Of a stretch of 32,934 bases of DNA, positions 17,139 to 26,200 are shown piece after piece; positions within the stretch are counted from its first letter, which is position 1; each line of letters starts with the position of its first letter. This DNA is from SAR324 cluster bacterium (GTDB lineage Bacteria; SAR324; XYD2-FULL-50-16): the NCBI GenBank assembly GCA_028280735.1, contig JANQLH010000314.1, forward strand, positions 1 to 32,934, read 5' to 3'. Below the pieces are notes generated by a model. The model had not been told where the DNA came from. It saw only the letters and a list, made by a program, of their open reading frames with translations, and searched no databases. A program made the translations under genes and the position numbers.

Positions 17139-17546
17139 GATTTACCTAAACCGCTATCTTATATTAGCTACCGGAGATCTTTCTTAACAAGCTTGAAATG
17201 CGTGAACCTGACTGTCTATTGTGAACCGGATTAATGCCTGTGAATCCAAAGCTTTCCTGTCCCTGTTTTCATCGGTAAAGTTTAAGTTCGTATCAAAATA
17301 AGCCAAATCAGTCCACAACCATTGTATTCAAAGCACGTTCCGTTCAAAGTATAGATTGCAAGAGTTTTGGGTATCATATATATTGTTTGATTATGACAAT
17401 AAGGATAGACCGGCGTTAACCCTTTGCCGGGATTACTAAACCAATACAGCGCCATCAGTATTATTCATAAATCAACATTCAAGCTCTTTGTGTTTGATCT
17501 TACCTCAACCATACCCATCGACGATCCCAATAACGAAGAACAGACA
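17139..17546. other. Divergent promoter region between the VWA gene and clpP
   Basis: With the clpP start placed at 17547 this gap is 408 bp. The ORF track carries clpP upstream to a TTG at 17424, adding 41 residues that do not resemble ClpP. It contains a plus-strand promoter candidate (17356-17384). For the minus strand there is a weaker TTGTTA...TAATAT pair (18-nt spacing, near 17160-17195) ahead of the VWA gene. No other ORF or repeat was seen. Confidence 0.4.
17356..17384 (+). promoter_or_regulatory. Candidate promoter for clpP and downstream genes
   Basis: TTGCAA (17356-17361) and TATATT (17379-17384) are separated by exactly 17 nt and match 4 of 6 and 5 of 6 consensus bases. Transcription would start near 17391, leaving an untranslated leader of about 155 nt before the chosen clpP ATG. 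Confidence 0.35.
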
Positions 17547-18131
17547 ATGACTATTGAACTGAATAAAAATGCCGAAGAGGAGAAGGAGAACTCTTTCGCT
17601 GACGAACTCATGGAAACCAGAACCATCATTATTTCCGGTTCTGTTGACAGCAAACTGGCCGATAAGATTATCAAACAACTACTGGTTCTGGAAAAAAAAG
17701 ACCCGAAAAAGAAGATTATTATTTTTATTAATTCGCCGGGTGGAGAGGTTTACAGCGGATTTGCCATTTACGATATGATAAAAATGATCTCTTGCCCTGT
17801 TGTCACTGTAGTCATGGGTCTGGCTGCCAGTATGGGATCCATTCTTTCGCTGGCTGGAGACGACGGCAAACGCTATGCCTTTCCCAATGCCAAAGTAATG
17901 ATCCACCAACCTTTGCTCGCCGGTGCTGAAGGACAAACAACCGATTTGGAAATACACTCCAAAAACATCGTTAAGACCAGAAAGGAGATTGCCGATCTCT
18001 ATGCCTCGGTTACAGGAAAGGGTTCGGAGGAGATCTTAAAAGACATCGATCGCGATCATTGGTTATCGGCTAAAGAAGCAGTCAAATACGGATTAATCGA
18101 TAAAATTGTTACCAAACGTTCGCAGCTGTAA
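17547..18131 (+). CDS. clpP: ATP-dependent Clp protease proteolytic subunit
   Basis: ClpP is the serine peptidase core that degrades proteins fed by a Clp ATPase. From the ATG at 17547 it has 194 residues, the normal size; the longer ORF-track version would begin at a TTG and add an unrelated N-terminus. The catalytic triad is complete: Ser95 in GLAASMGS, His120 in MIHQPLLAG and Asp166 in KDIDRDHWLSA. INSPGGEVYSG forms the oxyanion/handle region. No clpX or tig gene is adjacent, unlike the common tig-clpP-clpX order, so this may be a second ClpP or a rearranged locus. The spacing to ugd is 49 bp, so they may be co-transcribed. Confidence 0.95.
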   Translation: MTIELNKNAEEEKENSFADELMETRTIIISGSVDSKLADKIIKQLLVLEKKDPKKKIIIFINSPGGEVYSGFAIYDMIKMISCPVVTVVMGLAASMGSILSLAGDDGKRYAFPNAKVMIHQPLLAGAEGQTTDLEIHSKNIVKTRKEIADLYASVTGKGSEEILKDIDRDHWLSAKEAVKYGLIDKIVTKRSQL

Positions 18132-18180
18132 TTAATTTTCTATTGGGAACCCGAACTAATATTTAAATCAAAGGCGAATA

Positions 18181-19506
18181 ATGAAGGTCAGTGTGTTTGG
18201 CAGCGGGTACGTGGGACTGGTTGCCGGAGCTTGTTTTGCAGAAAGTGGAAATGAAGTCATCTGCGTTGATATCGACGAGAAAAAGATTGAAAAGTTGAAC
18301 AACGGAATCATCCCTATCTACGAACCGGGTCTTGAGGAGATGATCAAGAGAAACGTCAGGCAGCGTCGTCTGATTTTTACCACCGACATGGAACAGGCAG
18401 TTAAATCATCCCTCTTCAACTTCATTGCTGTTGGCACCCCACCGGATGAAGATGGCAGCGCAGACCTGAAACATGTCCTGGCTGTCGCCAAAACAATCGG
18501 AACTCATATGGAAGAATTCAAGGTCATTGTCGACAAGTCTACAGTGCCCGTGGGAACCGCGGAAAAAGTCCGGGAGACGATAAAGTCAGTCTTATTGGAA
18601 AGAGGCGCCGAACTTGAGTTTGATGTGGTTTCCAATCCGGAATTCCTCAGGGAAGGTGCGGCAATCAATGATTTTATGCAGCCTGACAGGGTCGTAATCG
18701 GAACGGACAATCCCCGGACAACCGCTTTAATGAATGAGTTGTATTCGCCCTATATGAAGACCAAGGATCGGTTAATTGCCATGGATATCAAAAGTGCCGA
18801 GATGACGAAATATGCCGCCAATTCCATGCTGGCCGCCAAAATCTCATTTATGAATGAAATCTCACTCTTGTGCGAAAAGGTCGGCGCAAATGTAGACATG
18901 GTCAGAATCGGAATCGGAACCGATAATCGAATCGGTCCCAGCTTTCTCTTCCCGGGTATCGGCTACGGAGGATCATGTTTTCCTAAAGACGTGCAGGCTT
19001 TGATCCGCACCGGAAATGAAAACCAATGCAAAATGGATCTGCTTCAAGCGGTGGAGCAGGTTAACAATAACCAAAAACACCACTTGCTTGACTTAATAGA
19101 AGAGGAATACGGCAGCGATCTCAACGGTAAAACATTCGCCACCTGGGGATTAGCCTTCAAACCTCAGACAGACGATATGCGAGAGGCTCCTTCCAGGGTT
19201 ATTATCGATGGCTTGTTAGCCAAGGGTGCAAGAATCGTTGCCAGTGACCCGGCGGCCATTGAAACAGCAAGAGTTATTTGGCAAGACCAAATTGAATACC
19301 AGGAATATTACTACGACGCCCTGGTAGATGCTGATGCACTGCTGATATTGACTGAATGGAATGATTTTAGAAGACCGGATTTCAACCGTATCAAGGATTT
19401 ACTTAAACATCCCGTGGTATTCGACGGTAGAAATATTTATGATCCGCAAAAAATGAGATCCCTGGGTTTTAAGTATTTTAGTATCGGGCGACCCAACGGC
19501 CAATAA
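18181..19506 (+). CDS. ugd: UDP-glucose 6-dehydrogenase
   Basis: This enzyme oxidises UDP-glucose to UDP-glucuronate with two NAD+, supplying precursors for surface polysaccharides. The 441 residues are typical. The N-terminal Rossmann motif is [18 protein letters not shown]. Conserved segments include [27 protein letters not shown], the central [20 protein letters not shown] and the catalytic cysteine in GGSCFPKD. The C-terminal UDP-binding domain has [22 protein letters not shown] lies 7 nt before the ATG. The UDP-glucuronate decarboxylase gene follows 36 bp later, so the two form a UDP-xylose pathway. Confidence 0.97.
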   Translation: MKVSVFGSGYVGLVAGACFAESGNEVICVDIDEKKIEKLNNGIIPIYEPGLEEMIKRNVRQRRLIFTTDMEQAVKSSLFNFIAVGTPPDEDGSADLKHVLAVAKTIGTHMEEFKVIVDKSTVPVGTAEKVRETIKSVLLERGAELEFDVVSNPEFLREGAAINDFMQPDRVVIGTDNPRTTALMNELYSPYMKTKDRLIAMDIKSAEMTKYAANSMLAAKISFMNEISLLCEKVGANVDMVRIGIGTDNRIGPSFLFPGIGYGGSCFPKDVQALIRTGNENQCKMDLLQAVEQVNNNQKHHLLDLIEEEYGSDLNGKTFATWGLAFKPQTDDMREAPSRVIIDGLLAKGARIVASDPAAIETARVIWQDQIEYQEYYYDALVDADALLILTEWNDFRRPDFNRIKDLLKHPVVFDGRNIYDPQKMRSLGFKYFSIGRPNGQ

Positions 19507-19542
19507 ACCCAATTTCCCTGTAACCATAACCAATCACCATCC

Positions 19543-20487
19543 ATGAAAAACCGAAAACGGATATTAGTTACCGGCGGCGCCGGATTTATCGGCTCCCATT
19601 TGTGTGAAAGACTGCTCAAAGAAGGTCATGACGTGATCAGCCTTGATAACTTTTTTACGGGGACCAAGGAAAACATTCTACCCTTCATGGATAATCCGTA
19701 TTTCGAAAGCGTTCGTCATGACATCACCCATCAATACTTCATCGAGGTAGACTGGATTTTCAACCTGGCATGCCCCGCCTCTCCAATTCATTACCAGTTT
19801 AATCCCATAAAAACCCTTAAAACCAATATCCTGGGAACATTGAACATGCTGGGGCTAGCCAAAAGAGTAAAGGCCAGAATCCTTCACGCCAGCACATCGG
19901 AGGTTTATGGTGATCCGAAAATGCATCCCCAAAAAGAAGAATACTGGGGCAATGTCAATCCGATAGGGTTAAGGAGTTGTTATGATGAAGGTAAAAGGGC
20001 AGCCGAGACACTGATGATGGATTATAAGCGGGAACAGAACGTGGATTCCAAAATTGTGAGGATTTTTAATACTTACGGCCCCAAAATGCGCTTTGATGAC
20101 GGCAGAGTTGTCAGCAATTTTATCGTGCAGGCCTTAAAAGGTGACAATATAACCGTTTATGGGGATGGCAGCCAAACAAGATCTTTTTGCTATGTGGACG
20201 ACCTTGTAGAAGTCATGATGCGCATGATGAAAAAGGAAGATTTCCCAGGGCCCGTTAACACCGGAAATCCCGATGAGTTTACTGTCATGGAATTGGCCCA
20301 AAAGATCATTGAGATGACCGGTTCAAAATCCAAGATTGATTTTAAAGAGTTACCGGCAGATGATCCCGTGAGAAGGAAACCGGATATCAGCCTTGCCAAG
20401 GAAAAGCTCGATTGGGAACCCAAAGTAAAACTGGAAGAAGGTCTTAAGGCCACCATTAATTACTTCGATCAATGGCTGGCAGTGTGA
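19543..20487 (+). CDS. uxs: UDP-glucuronate decarboxylase (UDP-xylose synthase)
   Basis: This SDR enzyme converts UDP-glucuronate to UDP-xylose through an NAD-bound 4-keto intermediate. The 314-residue length matches bacterial UXS. Motifs are [17 protein letters not shown] (NAD binding), [36 protein letters not shown], and the catalytic YxxxK within [48 protein letters not shown] and the closing DPVRRKPDI are typical of UXS and distinguish it from GalE-like epimerases. It lies just after ugd, so UDP-glucose can be taken to UDP-xylose by this pair. No Shine-Dalgarno is obvious. Confidence 0.96.
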   Translation: MKNRKRILVTGGAGFIGSHLCERLLKEGHDVISLDNFFTGTKENILPFMDNPYFESVRHDITHQYFIEVDWIFNLACPASPIHYQFNPIKTLKTNILGTLNMLGLAKRVKARILHASTSEVYGDPKMHPQKEEYWGNVNPIGLRSCYDEGKRAAETLMMDYKREQNVDSKIVRIFNTYGPKMRFDDGRVVSNFIVQALKGDNITVYGDGSQTRSFCYVDDLVEVMMRMMKKEDFPGPVNTGNPDEFTVMELAQKIIEMTGSKSKIDFKELPADDPVRRKPDISLAKEKLDWEPKVKLEEGLKATINYFDQWLAV

Positions 20488-20527
20488 TCATTTAATAAAC
20501 ATTCTTTTTTATATTTTTTCCTCCCCC

Positions 20528-21274
20528 ATGAGTTCCATACATCCCGAACAGATCGCAGTCATTCTCGTTGAGCCGACCCAACCCGGAAATATAGGTTCAA
20601 CCGCCAGAGCCATGGATAACATGGGTATTACCGATTTCAGACTGGTAAACCCCTGCCACTATTTCCACCCCGAAGCCCGCATGTTTTCCATGAATGCCCG
20701 CTATTTGCTTCATCAGGCGAAAACCTATGAAAACCTGGAAAGCGCGCTGGCAGACAGGCAGTTGATCATCGGAACAACTGCCCGAGAAAGAGACAAGATC
20801 AAAAAACTGACCAGTCTTCACAACCTTGAACAAATCATTTCCAACTATCCGGAAGATATCAAAATAGCCCTGGTGTTCGGTACCGAGCAATCCGGCCTAC
20901 GCAATGAACATCTGGATCTTTGCAACGAATGGATCTATATTCCGACGTTTGGAAAAAGCAGTTCCTTAAATCTTTCGCAGGCAGTAGTTGTAGCACTTTA
21001 TGAACTATCAAAATACTTCGGTAAAAAACCGGTGCAGACCGAATACGAGATTGTTCCGGCATCCTCCGCCAGCATTGAAGGTATGAAAACACATCTCTTT
21101 TCTATTTTGGAAAAAACAGGATTTCTCCACAAAAGCTCCAAAGAAACAGTGTGGACAAGCTTTTCAGATATGATCGGAAGAGCGAAACCCGATGAACGTG
21201 ATGTGCGAATGATTCGAGGATTCTTCAACAGAATTGACGTCACCATTCGGCGACTTAAAAAGAAGCTGCCCTAA
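20528..21274 (+). CDS. trmJ: tRNA (cytidine/uridine-2'-O)-methyltransferase, TrmJ-like
   Basis: This SPOUT-superfamily RNA methyltransferase in E. coli methylates ribose at position 32 of the tRNA anticodon loop. The 248 residues contain all three SpoU motifs: EPTQPGNIGSTARAM (motif 1), ALVFGTEQSGLRNEHL (motif 2) and IPTFGKSSSLNLSQAVVVALYEL (motif 3, with the SAM-binding trefoil knot). The C-terminal helical extension (FSDMIGRAKPDERDVRMIRGFFNRI) matches TrmJ rather than TrmL, which lacks it. It follows uxs by 40 bp through a T-rich gap. Confidence 0.93.
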   Translation: MSSIHPEQIAVILVEPTQPGNIGSTARAMDNMGITDFRLVNPCHYFHPEARMFSMNARYLLHQAKTYENLESALADRQLIIGTTARERDKIKKLTSLHNLEQIISNYPEDIKIALVFGTEQSGLRNEHLDLCNEWIYIPTFGKSSSLNLSQAVVVALYELSKYFGKKPVQTEYEIVPASSASIEGMKTHLFSILEKTGFLHKSSKETVWTSFSDMIGRAKPDERDVRMIRGFFNRIDVTIRRLKKKLP

Positions 21275-21490
21275 AAGACAATCGGATTTCAACCTGATTA
21301 CCAAAACACGATCTCACCACAGCCACTTAACATTCAAACCGGGTTTGCTTTTTTCCAGCCGCCTCTCTCACTTCCTTTGCTTTAGCTTAAAAAGAAAGCC
21401 TTTCCTCCCAAAATTCGTAGTCGTCATGAACTCTTGATAGATAGATGTTCAGAAGATTATCCGGCTTAGCTTTAAATAAATTATTTTAAT

Positions 21491-21514
21491 AAAGCTTCAA
21501 AGCTTTGATTTTTT
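21491..21514 (+). terminator. Rho-independent terminator-like hairpin
   Basis: AAAGCT (21491-21496), a TCAA loop and AGCTTT (21501-21506) are followed by GA and six T (21509-21514). It suits plus-strand transcripts from the clpP-trmJ row. The stem is short and AT-containing, and it sits over 200 bp past the trmJ stop, so its strength is uncertain. Confidence 0.55.
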
Positions 21515-21598
21515 GTATGCTTTTGGCATTCCCCTTAAATTTCAAGTCAAATGATGAATAATATTCGACAGTAAAACCTGTTTAATTGTAAGATTTAC

Positions 21599-21629
21599 TT
21601 GACATTACCAGCATTTTCCAGCATATTAT
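21599..21629 (+). promoter_or_regulatory. Candidate promoter of the RHH-like gene
   Basis: A perfect TTGACA (21599-21604) is followed by TATTAT (21624-21629) with a 19-nt spacer; CATATT at 17 nt is an alternative. The ATG at 21647 is only about 18 bp past the -10, so the mRNA leader would be very short or nearly absent. Confidence 0.4.
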
Positions 21630-21646
21630 AGCAAATACTTTAAAGC

Positions 21647-21943
21647 ATGCCTCAAAGCAATTTACAAAGCATTGATGAAAGAAGTCGATCACTGCTTGAT
21701 TTCCTTTTGGAACATGAGGAAGAGGTCAAGCAGCTTTTTTCCAATCGGGATCTGCTTCAATCGGTAAGAGATCCTTTTAATATAACCGTCGAGAAAAATG
21801 TTACCTTGACAAACCAGGTGGACGAAAAAATCTACACCGACTTTAAGGATTTTTGTAAAAACAAGCGCTTGAAGGTCAAGGCAGCATTGATGCGGGCAAT
21901 GTTGGATTTGATGAAGAACTATCAGGATTTTAACCAGGATTGA
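21647..21943 (+). CDS. Small protein with a ribbon-helix-helix-like C-terminus
   Basis: The 98-residue cytoplasmic protein has an acidic helical N-terminal half (LLDFLLEHEEEVKQLF). From about residue 50 it shows the pattern of a ribbon-helix-helix DNA-binding domain: a short strand (NVTLTNQV), helix 1 (DEKIYTDFKDFCKNK) and helix 2 (KVKAALMRAMLDLMKNY). RHH proteins bind DNA as dimers through the strand and are common in plasmid partition, toxin-antitoxin and small regulator families. The assignment is by eye. It has its own promoter candidate and is followed 34 bp later by another tiny ORF, an arrangement seen in small regulatory pairs. AAAG near the ATG is only a weak ribosome binding site. 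Confidence 0.6.
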   Translation: MPQSNLQSIDERSRSLLDFLLEHEEEVKQLFSNRDLLQSVRDPFNITVEKNVTLTNQVDEKIYTDFKDFCKNKRLKVKAALMRAMLDLMKNYQDFNQD

Positions 21944-21977
21944 ATGTTTACCAATGATTTATATTAAGAGAAGAACA

Positions 21978-22154
21978 ATGGAAAGTGCCGAAGCTCAATT
22001 ACGAGAGATTCAACTCGCACTAAAATATTGTGATTTGGACTATCAAGAAATTCTGGAAGATTACAGGGAACATTTAAAAGACCTGGAGCAAAAAGCAACA
22101 ATCAAGCAGCGAAAAGAAGCATTTCCCAGGCAGGTTAACAAGAGATCCGCCTGA
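21978..22154 (+). CDS. Very small hypothetical protein, helical and charged
   Basis: The 58-residue product starts at the ATG at 21978, which has purine-rich AAGAGAAG upstream. The track start at 21954 would add 8 residues without a ribosome binding site. The sequence (LREIQLALKYCDLDYQEILEDYREHLKDLEQKA) looks like two amphipathic helices with a basic tail, and no family is recognised. It lies on the same strand just after the RHH-like gene and may be co-transcribed and functionally paired with it. Its small size leaves real doubt that it is a gene. Confidence 0.45.
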   Translation: MESAEAQLREIQLALKYCDLDYQEILEDYREHLKDLEQKATIKQRKEAFPRQVNKRSA

Positions 22155-22257
22155 CAAAAGAAACCATTTCCAATCAGAAGTGCTCCAGACATCGTACTAC
22201 TCCATCGTAATCAGTCGATTATTCGGTGATTATTGACTCCCTTGGTAGTATTTCCGG

Positions 22258-22280
22258 GCAATTGTGTGTAACATAATTGC
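22258..22280. promoter_or_regulatory. Operator-like imperfect palindrome upstream of murB
   Basis: GCAATTGTG (22258-22266) and CATAATTGC (22272-22280) are inverted repeats matching at 8 of 9 positions around a 5-nt centre. The site ends 45 bp before the murB ATG. It could bind a dimeric regulator, or form an RNA hairpin in which the mismatch becomes a G-U pair. The RHH-like gene lies just upstream. Confidence 0.3.
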
Positions 22281-22325
22281 ATTCACGCATCCAGTCCCCG
22301 TTTAATCCGACGATACCTTTTCACG

Positions 22326-23264
22326 ATGCTACTCAAGAACATCAGCTACTATCATACAGGCGGCACGGCCGAAAAAATCTATGCTCCGGCCGACATAGTT
22401 GAGCTTTCCGGGGAGATAAAAACCATCCACGAAAATCAGGTCCCGTATTTCGTTTTAGGAGCCGGGAGCAATTCCTTAGTCATGGATGACCATTGGCCGG
22501 GAGCTGTTCTTTTATGCAGCAATCTCAATAGCTTGGAGGTAAAAAAGGACATAGTCACCGTTGAAGCCGGGGTCGAGAACACGCCGTTTTCCAAAGTTTG
22601 TCTGAACCATGAATTGCAAGGCGCAAGCTGGATGAATTACCTTCCGGGACAAATTGGCTCGACTGTACGCATGAATGCCCGTTGCTATAACGGGGAAATC
22701 AGCCAGATTGTAGACTCGGTTTCGACTGTCAGCAAAACGGGAGAAATAAAATCCTATAAAGGGTCCGATGTATTTCATGGCTATAAAGACACTCTGTTCA
22801 TGGAAAACGGTGATTTCGTGGCAGAAGTAACGTTTAAACTGAGCAAAGGAAATCCGGAGGTTATTCAACACCACATGGAATTCTGCAGAAAAGACCGGGA
22901 GAGCAAGCATCAGTTTATGTATCCATCCTGTGGCTGTGTTTTTAAAAATGACTATGAGGTGGGAATTCCCAGCGGCATGTTGCTGGAAGATGCCGGAGTT
23001 AGACAGCTGAGCAATGAAAAGGTTGAGATCAGCCCGTACCATGCCAATTTTGTTTTTAACAAAGGTGCTGCCGCTCACGAAATTTTATGTGTGTCTCTGG
23101 ATATGAGGGATTTGGTTTACGAGAAGTTTGGCGTTTGGCTGGAATTCGAAATGGAGTTGCTGGGGGTGATACCTGAATCCCTTAAAGCAAGGGTTTGTGA
23201 ATCAAAAATACCAAATCACAACCAAAAAGAGCTGGCACCCCTGAAACGGAAGTTCCAGGGTTAA
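22326..23264 (+). CDS. murB: UDP-N-acetylmuramate dehydrogenase (MurB), variant with Cys at the catalytic Ser position
   Basis: MurB is a flavoenzyme that reduces UDP-GlcNAc-enolpyruvate to UDP-MurNAc in peptidoglycan synthesis. The 312 residues include the FAD-binding part (YYHTGGTAEKIYAPADI, VLGAGSNSLVMD), the GQIGSTVRMNAR region and the C-terminal substrate domain (GIPSGMLLEDAGVR, SPYHANFVFNKGAAA, WLEFEMELLG with the likely catalytic Glu275). Where MurB normally has GS-x-FKNP, this protein reads GCVFKND, so the proton-donating Ser is Cys204. The GAYG-type loop is also altered (NARCYNGEI). It may therefore belong to a divergent MurB subgroup. The stop lies only 2 bp from the stop of the convergent CHAT gene. 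Confidence 0.9.
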   Translation: MLLKNISYYHTGGTAEKIYAPADIVELSGEIKTIHENQVPYFVLGAGSNSLVMDDHWPGAVLLCSNLNSLEVKKDIVTVEAGVENTPFSKVCLNHELQGASWMNYLPGQIGSTVRMNARCYNGEISQIVDSVSTVSKTGEIKSYKGSDVFHGYKDTLFMENGDFVAEVTFKLSKGNPEVIQHHMEFCRKDRESKHQFMYPSCGCVFKNDYEVGIPSGMLLEDAGVRQLSNEKVEISPYHANFVFNKGAAAHEILCVSLDMRDLVYEKFGVWLEFEMELLGVIPESLKARVCESKIPNHNQKELAPLKRKFQG

Positions 23265-23266
23265 TA

Positions 23267-26200
23267 TTACTGCTGCATGCCGTTCAGAACAAAAGGTCCC
23301 CAATAAAACGGATCATGAAAATCCCCCGTTTGCTTTTGTTTGACAACAAATTCCAGTTTCGCCTGTCTCAGGGCTTCGATTTTAGGATATCCCTGCTTCA
23401 AATATTCATAGAAATTAATCATAAGCTCACTGGTAGAATCATCCGCCACAGTCCAGAGGGAAACCACAACAGATGCCGATCCTGCATAAAGAAATGACCG
23501 GGTTAATCCAACCATCCCTTCTCCGCTGACTATTTTACCAAGCCCTGTTTCACACGCCGATAAGGTTACCATATCCGCTTTAAGCCGCATATCCCAGATC
23601 TCGGACGATGTTAAAAAACCATCCTCTTTCTGATCCCTTGCCAGGTTCAAAACCACCCCAGAGAATTCCGGATTATCCTCATCCAGAATTCCATGAGTAG
23701 CGAAATGGATATACTTGTAACTCTCCGACAGTTCCTTAGCCTTTTCCTCCAATGCACCTTGCTGATAGAATACACGGTTGCTATCTGAAAATAATGAAGA
23801 GATCTTGTTGACTTCAGTCGCGGTAGCATAAAGCCGCGAGAGTTCATAAAATCCTTTTTGCTTGAACACCGGATCAGCTTTGACGTTTTCATCTGCATTT
23901 ACCAGGGAAAATTCAGGATCTCCAAATCCCAAAAAGATCTTGGAATCATCCGGTTTATCAACACGCTGTCCGAGGTTATCCATAGCTGCCCCCAAAACAG
24001 AGGCTGACGGTGCGTAATAGACCGAATAGTCTTCTATCAAATACCGTTGATTGGCTGCCTGGTATCCCTCGCTACCGATGTCTATTTTGGTTATCAAGGT
24101 TTCAAAAGGCAGGTAGTGGAGAGCTCCGTCCGACAGTATCAGGATCGATTTGATTTCTGGCTCGATATCAAATGGATTGATCAGTGTTTCGTAAAGCTTC
24201 AACCCGATAGCCAGGTGCAATCTACGATTGTCCACTTCGGTATCCTCCTCGTCGTCATAGAATGAGAGCGGATCTTTCAAGGTAATACGATACTTTTCGA
24301 TGAGCTTTTTCAAATCTGCTTTGGCCGGCAGCTTGACCATTTTTAACTGCCTTTTGGAGATGTACCAACCATAGGATGCTTCACTGCCTGAAAAATAAGA
24401 AATCACAGCACTGGAGCGATCAATGATTTTAGCCCTGAGCAGGTTTAAATCGTAGATTTTGGGGTATTTTACATTGGCATAATTGGGATATTTCTCTTCC
24501 AACTCTTTTTTTAAGTTGTTGAAGGCCAGCTGTAGTTCCGTTTTTTTAAGGTTGAGCTGGTTAATCTTCTTTTTGTCTTTCTCTTTTTCCTGCTTGTTGA
24601 TCTCCTCGAATAAGGTTTCATTAACAGTCACCAGCTGGGATTTCACAAGGTTTTCCCGGTCTCGGTACGATTTGGGAAGGGAAATGTTGGAAAAGGCAAT
24701 TTGTTCCTGGAATTTATCGAGAAAAGATCGGGCCTTGGATTGTTCGGCTATGGGAAAAGCGTTTGCAAAGTATCTCTCGCTGCCTTCCATAGTGCCGATA
24801 TCATATTGAATTTTGATCAGTTGCTCAAACACATCGATGTTTTCTGCAACCAGCAGCTCTTGAGACTGGCCTCCCTTCAGTTGATGACGGATAACCTCCA
24901 GCAAGTCTATCGATTTGGAAAGACTGTCTGCGGCAGCTTTCAGGTAAAACCCACGTCTGGAGTAATCCTTGGCGGCCAGATCCCTTAACCAGAATCCCTT
25001 GTTTAACAAGAGGTTTTTAACCAGGTTGGGTGAGGTAATTGTATCAAGATCCGGATTGGGGAACTGCCGGTTGTCACCTCTCATATCCTCCGAGAGCAGC
25101 ATCAGGGCATCCTGGATGATATCCACTGCGACTTCCAGATTATCCTGTTCCTTTTCGATAAAGGCTATGTTGTTCAGGGTTTGTGCCTGATCAATATTCA
25201 ATCCCAGTGACTTCTGCAGATCGTAGGATTTTCCCAGGGAAGCTTTCGCGTCTTCCAGTCTGCCCAACTGGAAAAACGCGATCCCTTCATTGGAATAGGT
25301 TCTGGATATATCTCTTTTTAAGTCATATTTTTCGGCAATGTCACGACTTTTTGTCAGGTATTCAATGGCTTTGTCGTAATTCTTTAACGACATATAGCTG
25401 GTGGCGATATTGTTCATCGTCAGCGCCAGTTCAGCTTCAAACCCCAAATCACTTTGAATTTGACCTGCTTTTAAATAGGAGTTCAACGCCTGTTCATATT
25501 TACCTGTTTGCTGGTACAACGCCCCCAGGTTATTTACGACGGTAGCGGTAAACAATTCATTATTAAGTGTCTGGTTATATTCGAGTGCCTTGTTAAAATT
25601 CACTTCGGCGGAGTTGAAATCATCCATCCTGAGGAAAATGGAAGCTTTGATATTAGTGGCTTCCATCAACTGGGCTGTATTGTTCTGCCGCTTAAAGATG
25701 TCAATTGCCTGATCTGTAGCCTTTAAAGCTTCTTTGTATTCTGTCAGGTCTGCGTTCAGACTGGCCAATCCCAAAAGGATTTCTCCCATGCTGTCTTCAT
25801 TTTGTGGATCAGACTTTAAGCGGTTAAGGATCTTCCCGGCGGTATTATAATCAGCTCCGACAATATTAACGGAAGCCAGGGCCAACTGGGATTGAAGAAT
25901 TGACTGCCGTTCACCCGCGTTTAAGAAAAATGTAATCGACCTCTCCAGATCGATCCGCGCCTGTTCCAACAGAAGTTTTTTGTAGTATGCGGTCCCTCTT
26001 CCGTAATAAACGGAACCAAGGAAAAACTGGTCCTTAATGCCCGAAGTAATTCTGGCGACATCATGATAGCTTTTAATGGCCTCATCCGTCTTTCCCAACT
26101 TCTGCGATACCTGGGCTCTGAAGTAAAGCAGCCTCGCCATGTTTTCACTGCCTTCATCTATAATGATATCAGCCAGATAAATGGAGTCTTTCGCATCGTT

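Larger units (their letters stand above)
21275..21646. other. Intergenic region between trmJ and the RHH-like gene
   Basis: This 372-bp AT-rich gap holds no supported gene; the 67-residue ORF from 21234 overlaps trmJ out of frame and is a shadow. It contains a terminator-like hairpin (21491-21514) and a promoter candidate (21599-21629). Pyrimidine-rich sequence at about 21340-21410 has no visible function. Confidence 0.45.

Noticed and set aside
17424-17546. N-terminal extension of ClpP in the ORF track
   Set aside because: It begins at a TTG and adds 41 residues without similarity to ClpP, while the internal ATG gives the usual family length.
22512-23078. 188-residue minus-strand ORF
   Set aside because: It is antisense to murB; its composition follows from the murB codons and it has no motif of its own.
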